Below, piece by piece: positions 4,801 through 10,232 of a stretch of DNA of 10,232 nucleotides. Below the pieces are notes generated by a model. It ran no database searches and was not told the DNA's origin. It saw only the letters and a program-made list of their open reading frames with translations. Every line of letters begins with the position of its first letter. Positions within the stretch are counted from its first letter, which is position 1. Position numbers and translations under genes: made by a program. This DNA comes from Helicobacteraceae bacterium (GTDB lineage: Bacteria > Campylobacterota > Campylobacteria > Campylobacterales > Sulfurimonadaceae): contig JAUVKK010000012.1 in the NCBI GenBank assembly GCA_030596305.1, positions 1 through 10,232 on the forward strand, written 5' to 3'.

Positions 4801-6410
4801 GAGCAATCAGAGGGCTGACAAAAAGAGGATTTCAAGCAACAACGACACTAATAGCTTTTACACTCTATCTGCAAACTGCTGTTGCTGCTGAGACAACAAA
4901 AATTGTAGATGACACTGCAGAGGTAAAACTTAAAAAAGAGCTGCCCCGTGCCACGATGAAAAGCAACTCAAAAGTGGCATATTTTGACGAGCCTGGTGAA
5001 GTGGATAGTTTTGGGGAACTCTTCTCAGAAGGTAAGTTTTATGGACGTCTTCGTTCTAACACCTTTCACTTCTGGTGGAAGGAGGAAGACAGCAGTCATG
5101 ATATTCATCTTATCTCAGGACTTGGCGGTTCTGTTGTCTATCAGAGTGCTATCTATTCCGGCTTTGATTTTGGTGCGGGTCTCTACTACTCGCATGGATT
5201 TTTCAAGGCAAAAGAGGACAACGCGCTCTTCCTGAAAGCCGGCAAAGACGCTTTTAGCCGCTATGAATTTCTAAAGACAGGAAACAAAAACATGGCTGCT
5301 CTGGGGCAAGCTTATGTACGTTACACATGGAACCGTGAGACACAGATTACTGCCGGTCGACAGATCGTAGAGTCTTTTTACACCAAGTCAAATGACACCA
5401 AGATGATCCCAAATACCTTTGATGGTCTTGTCTTTGACACGGAAGCCATTCCAGATACCAAAATACAACTAGCCTATTTAGCGGCCCAGAAACTGCGAGA
5501 CCATACAGAATCACATGCTGTATTGATGTACGGAGACTGTGCAAGTGATGGCTGTTTTGACCCTACTGATCCAGACCAGGCAAAGATAGCCAGTTTAAGT
5601 GAAAATGATGACTCGGCAATGCATAGAGGTCTCACCTATTCCAATCTTTTAAAAGAGGGGAAACCGACTGATGCGCCGTTGATCACGGGTGACTTTCACA
5701 CCAGTTTTGACTACAGCTTTGATATTGATGCCTCTTTTTATGTTGTTCCTGAGCTTCTCTCCCAGGCAATGATAGAACTCAATCACGAGATGACCTTCGG
5801 TCCAGTCCGTGTCATTCCAGGTCTGCGCTACATCAAGCAGTTTGACCTGGGTGCCGGTGCTGTGGGCGGAGCTTCCCTCTCTGGAGACTTAAACGCTACA
5901 AATCAAAAAAACTATACAGACTATGACTCGCTGGAGTCACAGATGATAGCCGCACGTTTAGTCTTTAAAGTAGACAACTACAAGGTGAATTTCGGTTACA
6001 GCTATATCTTGGATGAAGCTGACCTCGTCACACCGTGGCGCGGTTTTCCAACGGCAGGATACACACGTTCTATGGCACGTTATAACTGGAAAGCTAACAC
6101 TAAAAGCTATCGGGCAGAAGTTGTACGCTGTACAAGTACAGATGGTGTTTACAATGATCTATATGTGCAAGCATCCGTGTTGTTTCAAGATAATGATGAG
6201 AATAAAAACAGCTTACTGCTTGACGATTCTCTCTACTACTATCTTGGCCTGATGCAAAATATTGAAGCTTTAGATAACTTACAATGGCGTTTTCGTATCG
6301 GTTTCAACCAATACTTGAACACAAGTCCTAAGACGATAGACAGTACTGAGTTTAGCGACAACGATCTAAATAATCTCGATACCCGTTTTGAGATCAACTA
6401 CTTTTTCTAG
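4797..6410 (+). CDS. OprD-like outer-membrane porin encoded within the molybdate operon
   Basis: A 537-residue protein with a signal peptide (about 1-31, ending TAVAA) and a C-terminal NYFF, the terminal aromatic residue used for barrel assembly. Alternating hydrophobic strands rich in Tyr and Phe run through the body, as in an outer-membrane beta-barrel. The block with GRQ (187-189) and NDTKMIPNTFDG (199-210) resembles OprD-family porins of Campylobacterota. Cys248 and Cys253 lie in a probable surface loop (CASDGC) and Cys445 in another region. The start is TTG, preceded by GGGAGA at 6 nt and overlapping the modE stop; no better start keeps the signal peptide. Its place between modE and modA suggests it lets molybdate, or a related oxyanion or Mo complex, through the outer membrane under Mo limitation. 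That substrate is inference; the porin could be a general channel. Confidence 0.88.
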   Translation: MRAIRGLTKRGFQATTTLIAFTLYLQTAVAAETTKIVDDTAEVKLKKELPRATMKSNSKVAYFDEPGEVDSFGELFSEGKFYGRLRSNTFHFWWKEEDSSHDIHLISGLGGSVVYQSAIYSGFDFGAGLYYSHGFFKAKEDNALFLKAGKDAFSRYEFLKTGNKNMAALGQAYVRYTWNRETQITAGRQIVESFYTKSNDTKMIPNTFDGLVFDTEAIPDTKIQLAYLAAQKLRDHTESHAVLMYGDCASDGCFDPTDPDQAKIASLSENDDSAMHRGLTYSNLLKEGKPTDAPLITGDFHTSFDYSFDIDASFYVVPELLSQAMIELNHEMTFGPVRVIPGLRYIKQFDLGAGAVGGASLSGDLNATNQKNYTDYDSLESQMIAARLVFKVDNYKVNFGYSYILDEADLVTPWRGFPTAGYTRSMARYNWKANTKSYRAEVVRCTSTDGVYNDLYVQASVLFQDNDENKNSLLLDDSLYYYLGLMQNIEALDNLQWRFRIGFNQYLNTSPKTIDSTEFSDNDLNNLDTRFEINYFF

Positions 6411-6419
6411 GCAATATTG

Positions 6420-7163
6420 ATGAAACATTTATGGATTGTATTGGCATTTATGGGGATATCGCTTTCAGCAGGTGAGATCACGATCGCTGTGGCAGCCAAT
6501 GTCAGCTATGCCATCGATGAGTTGAAAGAAGAGTTTGCTAAAAGTCATCCCGATACTAAAGTGCGTGTCACTCTTGGCGGCAGTGGAAAATTGACGGCAC
6601 AGATCAAAAGCGGTGCCCCTTATGGACTCTTTATGTCTGCCAACATGAAGTACCCGCAAGCGCTGTATGATGACAGGATGGCTATTACCAAACCTCTTGT
6701 ATATGCTCAAGGTGCCTTGGCTTATTTGAGTGTCAAGAAACTGGACTTCTCGAAAGGCATGGAACTTCTCAGGGATGAAAAGATCGAAAAGATCGCGGTA
6801 GCAAACCCAAAAACAGCACCCTACGGCAAAGCTGCAGAAGAAGCAATGAAAAATGCTAAGATCTATGATGATGTAAAATCAAAATTTGTTTATGGTGAGT
6901 CTATATCACAGACAGTCTCTTATGCAGTTATAGCCGCAGATATCGGTATCATTGCGAAGTCCTCACTGTATAGCTCAAAGATGGCAGAGTATAAAGAAGA
7001 TGTGAATTGGGCTTCGGTAGACCCGGCACTATATACCCCTATCAAACAGGGGATCGTACTGCTCAAATATGGTGAAGAGAATAAAGAATACAAGGCTTTT
7101 TACGACTTCATCCTCAGTGACAAAGCCAAAGTGATCCTCAAAAAATATGGATACATGATCTAA
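6420..7163 (+). CDS. modA: Periplasmic molybdate-binding protein ModA
   Basis: A 247-residue solute-binding protein delivering molybdate, or tungstate, to ModBC. The signal peptide covers about residues 1-17, with likely cleavage after SLSA, and no lipobox Cys, so it should be soluble in the periplasm. ModA family blocks follow: AANVSYA (25-31), GGSGKL (53-58), SGAPYGLFMSAN (64-75), NPKTAPYG (129-136), GESISQTVSYAV (159-170) and PIKQGIVLL (207-215). Several of these carry the hydroxyl and backbone groups that hold the oxyanion in known structures. The gap to the porin stop is 9 nt. I prefer ATG at 6420 over an in-frame TTG at 6417 because AGG at 6409-6411 is then 8 nt away. The stop overlaps the next ATG by one base. 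Molybdate versus tungstate preference cannot be read from the sequence. Confidence 0.95.
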   Translation: MKHLWIVLAFMGISLSAGEITIAVAANVSYAIDELKEEFAKSHPDTKVRVTLGGSGKLTAQIKSGAPYGLFMSANMKYPQALYDDRMAITKPLVYAQGALAYLSVKKLDFSKGMELLRDEKIEKIAVANPKTAPYGKAAEEAMKNAKIYDDVKSKFVYGESISQTVSYAVIAADIGIIAKSSLYSSKMAEYKEDVNWASVDPALYTPIKQGIVLLKYGEENKEYKAFYDFILSDKAKVILKKYGYMI

Positions 7164-7558
7164 TGAATAAAATAACAGCGATTATCACTGACATACAAAG
7201 TATTGATACCGTCAACATCGTCAGTTTTGATGTAGCCGGCCAACTCATGCAGATGATGGCGCTGGAGTTAGATGAACGACTTGACGTTGGCTCAAAGGTC
7301 ATTGTGGGGGCAAAAGCAACCAATATAGTCTTGGCAAGAGAGAGAGTAGAGGCTATAACTATCTCGAACCAACTTGAGGTAAAGATAGTAGGCATCGACA
7401 TGGGAGCCTTGCTCTGCAGTGTCTGCTTTGACTTTGTCGGTGAACGTTGGGAGAGTATTATTACACGTGAGTCGGCTTTGCGAACAGAGTTGAGAGCTGA
7501 CGACAAGATCGTGGCGCTCGTAAAGTCGAGTGAACTCTCTATAGTGGAGATATTGTGA
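7163..7558 (+). CDS. Two-module Mop/TOBE molybdate-binding protein
   Basis: A 131-residue soluble protein made of two consecutive Mop-like (TOBE) modules, about residues 2-62 and 68-130. Each follows the strand pattern of molbindins; the second opens with ISNQLEVKIVGID (66-78), resembling the SARNxLxGxV signature. It has no DNA-binding or ATPase domain. Proteins of this type bind molybdate in the cytoplasm and are thought to store or buffer it, or to help regulate it. The gene starts with ATG overlapping the modA stop (TAATG) and ends overlapping the modB start (GTGATG). I recall a comparable small gene at this place, between modA and modB, in Campylobacter. With ModE and ModC the operon encodes five Mop/TOBE modules. 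Confidence 0.82.
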   Translation: MNKITAIITDIQSIDTVNIVSFDVAGQLMQMMALELDERLDVGSKVIVGAKATNIVLARERVEAITISNQLEVKIVGIDMGALLCSVCFDFVGERWESIITRESALRTELRADDKIVALVKSSELSIVEIL

Positions 7559-8247
7559 TGGACTTTATGGCCTTGGATCTTGAACCTTTTTTGATCTCTT
7601 TTAAACTGGCAGGGATCACAACGCTCATCCTTTTTATCATTGCTATGCCGATCAGCTGGTGGCTAAGTCAGACACAGTGCAGATGCAAACCCTTTGTGGA
7701 GGCTGTCACTTCTCTTCCTATTGTCCTTCCTCCTTCGGTCTTGGGTTTCTACATCCTTTTTGCCCTCTCTCAGAATTCACCGATCGGTGCTTTTTTTGAA
7801 GAGACCTTCGGTATTAAACTGGTCTTTAACTTTACGGGTCTGGTGATCGCGAGTGTCTTCTACTCGTTTCCATTTATGGTGCAGCCGCTGCAGGGTGGTT
7901 TTGAGTCTCTGAACAAAAACATGTTGGAAGCCTCATACATCGCAGGAAAGAGCAAGTTTCAGACACTGTGGCGTGTGGCGCTGCCCAATATAAAACCGGC
8001 AGTGTTGACGGCTCTTATCGTCACCTTCGCCCATACTGTAGGCGAATTCGGTGTGGTCTTGATGGTGGGAGGTTCTATTCCCGGTGAGACGAAGGTGGCA
8101 TCGGTGGCGATCTATGAGTTTGTTGAGGTGATGGACTATTCACAGGCTCACGTCTATAGTATCATCATGTTAGTGATGAGTTTTGTGGTGTTACTTGGCG
8201 TCTATATGTTCAATCAACGTCATAACAAACGTATAGGTATACGATAA
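7558..8247 (+). CDS. modB: Molybdate ABC transporter permease ModB
   Basis: A 229-residue inner-membrane permease, the usual ModB length, with about five transmembrane segments (roughly 11-34, 50-71, 91-110, 145-172, 197-218). The cytoplasmic EAA loop that docks onto the ATPase is seen at 124-143, with E124, A125, G130 and the ending RVALP. PIVLPPSVLGF (54-64) and TVGEFGVVLMVGGSIPGET (160-178) are typical of ModB/CysT-type permeases. Two ModB subunits should pair with two ModC. The start at 7558 is preferred over an in-frame GTG at 7555, because GGAG at 7546-7549 is then 8 nt away. It overlaps the preceding stop by one base, and its own stop overlaps modC (TAATG). This implies translational coupling. 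Confidence 0.96.
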   Translation: MDFMALDLEPFLISFKLAGITTLILFIIAMPISWWLSQTQCRCKPFVEAVTSLPIVLPPSVLGFYILFALSQNSPIGAFFEETFGIKLVFNFTGLVIASVFYSFPFMVQPLQGGFESLNKNMLEASYIAGKSKFQTLWRVALPNIKPAVLTALIVTFAHTVGEFGVVLMVGGSIPGETKVASVAIYEFVEVMDYSQAHVYSIIMLVMSFVVLLGVYMFNQRHNKRIGIR

Positions 8248-9107
8248 TGGTTTCGATAAATATACATAAAACACTTCTAGGCAGTGTCGGTCAGATGGAT
8301 CTGGATATTGACATCACTGTTAATGAACATGCCTTTGTTGCCTTGGCAGGTCAGAGCGGTAGTGGAAAGACAACACTGCTTCGTATCTTGGCAGGGCTTG
8401 AAAAAGCAGAAGGTGTTATAACTGTTAGTGAGGATGTTTGGCAAAAGAACAGCACTGTTTTAGCACCGCAAAAACGCGGTATAGGCTTTGTCTTTCAAGA
8501 GTATGCGCTCTTTGCCAACATGAGTGTACAAGAGAACCTGCTCTATGTGACTAATGATCAGGATCTTGCCAAACATCTGTTAGAGATGACAGATCTGTAT
8601 GCGCTCAGAGACCGTCTACCTGCTACATTGAGTGGCGGTCAAAAACAGCGTGTCTCACTCTGCCGTGCTATGATGAATCGTCCTAAGCTGCTGCTGATGG
8701 ATGAACCGCTTTCAGCGCTCGATCCTGCCATGCGTACCAAACTTCAGCACGATATCTTGAAACTGCACAAAGAGTTTGGAACCACGACGATTATGGTCTC
8801 TCATGACCCCAGTGAGATCTATCGCTTGGCTGACCGTGTCATCGTACTTGACCAAGGCAAGGTTATTCAAGACGGTACTCCCAAAGAGGTACTGTTAAAG
8901 ACACAGGGTTCTCAGAAGTTCTCGTTGACCGGTGAACTGCTCGACATTGTCAAAGCGGATGTTATTCATATTGCTGTTGTGGCGATCGGGCAGCAGATCG
9001 TTGAGGTTGTTTTGGATGCTGATGAAGCAGCATCTTTTGTTATTGGAGAACGTGTTCAGGTCAGCACAAAGGCATTTTCGCCTTCATTAAGTAAGTTGAA
9101 GGCGTAA
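8247..9107 (+). CDS. modC: Molybdate ABC transporter ATP-binding protein ModC
   Basis: A 286-residue ATPase that powers molybdate uptake through ModB. All nucleotide-binding elements are present: Walker A GQSGSGKTT (35-43), Q-loop Gln84, signature LSGGQ (128-132), Walker B LLLMDEP (148-154) with catalytic Glu153, D-loop SALD and H-loop His186. After the ATPase core, a single TOBE/Mop-like module (about 226-278) completes the protein. It is somewhat shorter than E. coli ModC (about 350 residues), mainly in this C-terminal part. In some family members the regulatory domain lets molybdate slow the transporter; whether one module suffices here is unknown. It is the last gene of the operon, and a stem-loop covers its final codons. 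Confidence 0.96.
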   Translation: MVSINIHKTLLGSVGQMDLDIDITVNEHAFVALAGQSGSGKTTLLRILAGLEKAEGVITVSEDVWQKNSTVLAPQKRGIGFVFQEYALFANMSVQENLLYVTNDQDLAKHLLEMTDLYALRDRLPATLSGGQKQRVSLCRAMMNRPKLLLMDEPLSALDPAMRTKLQHDILKLHKEFGTTTIMVSHDPSEIYRLADRVIVLDQGKVIQDGTPKEVLLKTQGSQKFSLTGELLDIVKADVIHIAVVAIGQQIVEVVLDADEAASFVIGERVQVSTKAFSPSLSKLKA

Positions 9108-9132
9108 GGCTTAATACCTTTCTCTTTTTCTA
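9079..9132 (+). terminator. Probable terminator of the molybdate operon
   Basis: CGCCTTCA (9079-9086) and TGAAGGCG (9097-9104) form a perfect 8-bp stem with a 10-nt loop, ending directly before the modC stop codon. A T-rich stretch (CCTTTCTCTTTTTC) follows only about 13 nt later, so this is not a textbook intrinsic terminator. Position at the end of the operon, before a convergent gene, supports a termination or 3'-stabilising role. Confidence 0.45.
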
Positions 9133-9157
9133 GGCTCTGCTGACCCCGTATTTTCTT

Positions 9158-9757
9158 CTAATGGTTAAAATAGAGTTTCGCGCCGATAACAAGATCTTCA
9201 TGTGCACGTAAGAAAAAATTTGAGGGTGTCTCGACATTAAAGTCACTGTATTTGATACTGATGTTTCCTTCTACAAAAAGTTGACTGTTCTCATCTTTCA
9301 GGGTTACAGGAAAAGCGATCTTTTTTGTCACACCATTGATCTTCATGTCACCTACTACTGTATTATCACGAATCTCATAGTCATAGGTCATCAATTTATG
9401 CGTATCCACATTAAGATATTCCTCAACATTGTCATCTCTATAACTATCATTACTGTCAAACATGAAAACATCAATACTCAACTCACCCTTATATCCATGC
9501 GCTGTCTTTTCTAATGAACCTCTCAACCCTTTATTGATACCAAGTATAATATATGTATTGAAAAACTGCTCTTTTTTAGCCTCATAATACACTTCCGATT
9601 TGCTTGTGTCCAGTGTAAAATCACTTGCACCTAGGGGAAGTTGTTTAGAATGTACTTCGGGAAGTGCCGGAGGCGGTGTTGTACAGCCTGAAAACATCGT
9701 AAACAAGAACAATAAAAGTAATGTCAATAAATGTCTTGCATATATTGAGTGTATCAT
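9158..9757 (-). CDS. YceI-like lipoprotein
   Basis: A 199-residue protein with a lipoprotein signal peptide: a hydrophobic run (10-22) followed by the lipobox FSGC with Cys25 as the acylated residue. Thr26 after the Cys would favour the outer membrane by the E. coli sorting rule. After a proline-rich linker, residues about 43-198 resemble the YceI family, a lipocalin-like beta-barrel that binds long isoprenoid or lipid chains. Examples are the opening FTLDTSKSEVYYEAKK, the GDMKINGVTKKIAFPVTL segment (137-154) and the closing DLVIGAKLYFN. Many YceI proteins are secreted rather than lipidated, and the match is only moderate, so ligand binding is a suggestion. The ATG follows AAGGTG at 9 nt or slightly less. 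It is a single gene converging on the molybdate operon with 50 bp between. Confidence 0.78.
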   Translation of the reverse strand: MIHSIYARHLLTLLLLFLFTMFSGCTTPPPALPEVHSKQLPLGASDFTLDTSKSEVYYEAKKEQFFNTYIILGINKGLRGSLEKTAHGYKGELSIDVFMFDSNDSYRDDNVEEYLNVDTHKLMTYDYEIRDNTVVGDMKINGVTKKIAFPVTLKDENSQLFVEGNISIKYSDFNVETPSNFFLRAHEDLVIGAKLYFNH

Positions 9758-9820
9758 TTTAAATCACCTTCACAAGATCTTCAAACATTGCCAATGATGT
9801 TTTTTGTCTCAATAAAAACA

Positions 9821-9848
9821 AGTATACTGATTTTTGCTTATCGTTCAA
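9821..9848 (-). promoter_or_regulatory. Candidate promoter of the YceI-like gene
   Basis: On the minus strand a -35-like TTGAAC (rc of 9843-9848) and a -10 TATACT (rc of 9821-9826) are 16 bp apart. Transcription would begin about 57 nt before the ATG at 9757, leaving room for the AAGGTG ribosome binding site at 9765-9770. Confidence 0.4.
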
Positions 9849-9904
9849 ATCTTACCTCTTCTCACACTCTTAAATATTGATATGTTTAATTAGTGCCGTA
9901 ATAA

Positions 9905-9918
9905 AGGGTTGATGCCCT
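9905..9918 (-). terminator. Weak hairpin at the end of the right-edge gene
   Basis: On the minus strand AGGG-CATCAA-CCCT, followed by TTATTA, overlaps the TAG stop of the right-edge gene. The 4-bp stem and broken T tract make it a weak candidate for an intrinsic terminator. The rest of the 9758-9916 intergenic region holds only the YceI gene promoter and nothing else recognisable. Confidence 0.25.
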
Positions 9919-10232
9919 ATCTGTTGTTATCATATTCATGAAACGAGACGCTCTCTTTCCACTTCACCCCATGCAGACCAAAGCTATAGCCAACATTGAA
10001 CAGTTCTGTCATCTCTGCTGGGTTAAACTCAGTAGGTTGGATGACGATCTTTTCCATTTTCTCCGGTATGGTGGCCATCTTGAAGGCAAATCCTCTCTCT
10101 TTACAGCTGTTGTACAGCCTATAGATACTTCTGTCAAACAGAAGGTCCATTTCGGTCAGTACATAGGCCTCTATGATGCTAAAAGGTGCCTGTTCTACAG
10201 GTTTGTAAAGGTCTCTTTGTCTGTACTTTCTA
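9917..10232 (-). CDS. C-terminal 104 residues of an unidentified protein, 5' part outside the window
   Basis: The frame is open from the right edge to the TAG at 9917-9919, so this is the end of a longer gene; the internal ATG at 10150 is not its start. The visible part is soluble and without membrane segments or signal. It contains PFSIIEAYVLTEMDLLFDRS, KIVIQPTEF and TELFNVGYSFGLHG. The IVIQP...F...AEMTELFNVGY arrangement is faintly like the tail of patatin-type phospholipases, where a similar block closes the domain. The catalytic GxSxG and DG motifs would be off-window, so I do not name it. It is on the same strand as the YceI-like gene, 159 bp away, and probably a separate transcription unit. 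Confidence 0.75.
   Translation of the reverse strand, partial: RKYRQRDLYKPVEQAPFSIIEAYVLTEMDLLFDRSIYRLYNSCKERGFAFKMATIPEKMEKIVIQPTEFNPAEMTELFNVGYSFGLHGVKWKESVSFHEYDNNR

Noticed and set aside
6417-6422. TTG at 6417 as the modA start
   Set aside because: The ATG three bases later has better spacing from AGG at 6409-6411 and gives a standard signal peptide start.
7138-7506. 122-codon minus-strand frame opposite the Mop/TOBE gene
   Set aside because: The plus-strand gene fits the mod operon with coupled start and stop. The antisense frame has Ser-rich composition typical of a shadow and no promoter or ribosome binding site.

Overview
The window looks like chromosomal DNA of a Campylobacterota bacterium, most likely a sulfur-oxidising genus such as Sulfurimonas, Sulfuricurvum or Sulfurovum. 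This is inferred from three things: the order modA - small TOBE protein - modB - modC, which I recall from Campylobacter; an OprD-like porin of the type common in that phylum; and AT-rich promoters with weak -35 boxes. No tRNA, rRNA, insertion sequence or CRISPR array is visible.

Layout. 1-1139 (minus): the 3'-truncated gene of a membrane-anchored diguanylate cyclase with an intact GGEEF site and a c-di-GMP inhibitory site. 1248-1802 (minus): a GNAT N-acetyltransferase. 1803-2236: a non-coding or leader region holding two tandem partial copies of the pfkA 5' end. Each copy has the first ~12 codons, a conserved AAAAGTGAG/CTCACTTTT dyad and a ribosome binding site. The downstream copy forms a complete 41-codon upstream ORF that stops 1 nt before pfkA. 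2237-3214 (plus): 6-phosphofructokinase PfkA. 3189-3935 (minus): a phytanoyl-CoA-dioxygenase-like Fe(II)/2-oxoglutarate oxygenase, overlapping the pfkA 3' end by 26 bp.

4027-9107 (plus) is one compact molybdate operon: modE, an OprD-like outer-membrane porin, modA, a two-module Mop/TOBE protein, modB and modC. Most junctions overlap by 1-3 nt and the largest gap is 9 nt. The promoter just upstream carries a near-consensus ModE operator (CGTTATATA-N6-TATACTGCG) over its -10 box. The likely circuit is that ModE binds molybdate through its Mop domains and represses the operon. Under shortage the cell makes an outer-membrane channel, periplasmic ModA, the ModB2C2 transporter and a cytoplasmic Mo-binding protein together. 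The porin inside the operon is the most notable content of this region, because it would give molybdate a dedicated outer-membrane route.

9158-9757 (minus) encodes a YceI-like lipoprotein. 9917-10232 (minus) is the C-terminal end of an unidentified protein running off the right edge.

The observations most worth following up are the tandem duplicated pfkA leader with its coupled upstream ORF, the porin and ModE box in the mod operon, and a set of three genes whose -10 boxes lie 5-6 nt before the ATG with no ribosome binding site, suggesting leaderless mRNAs.
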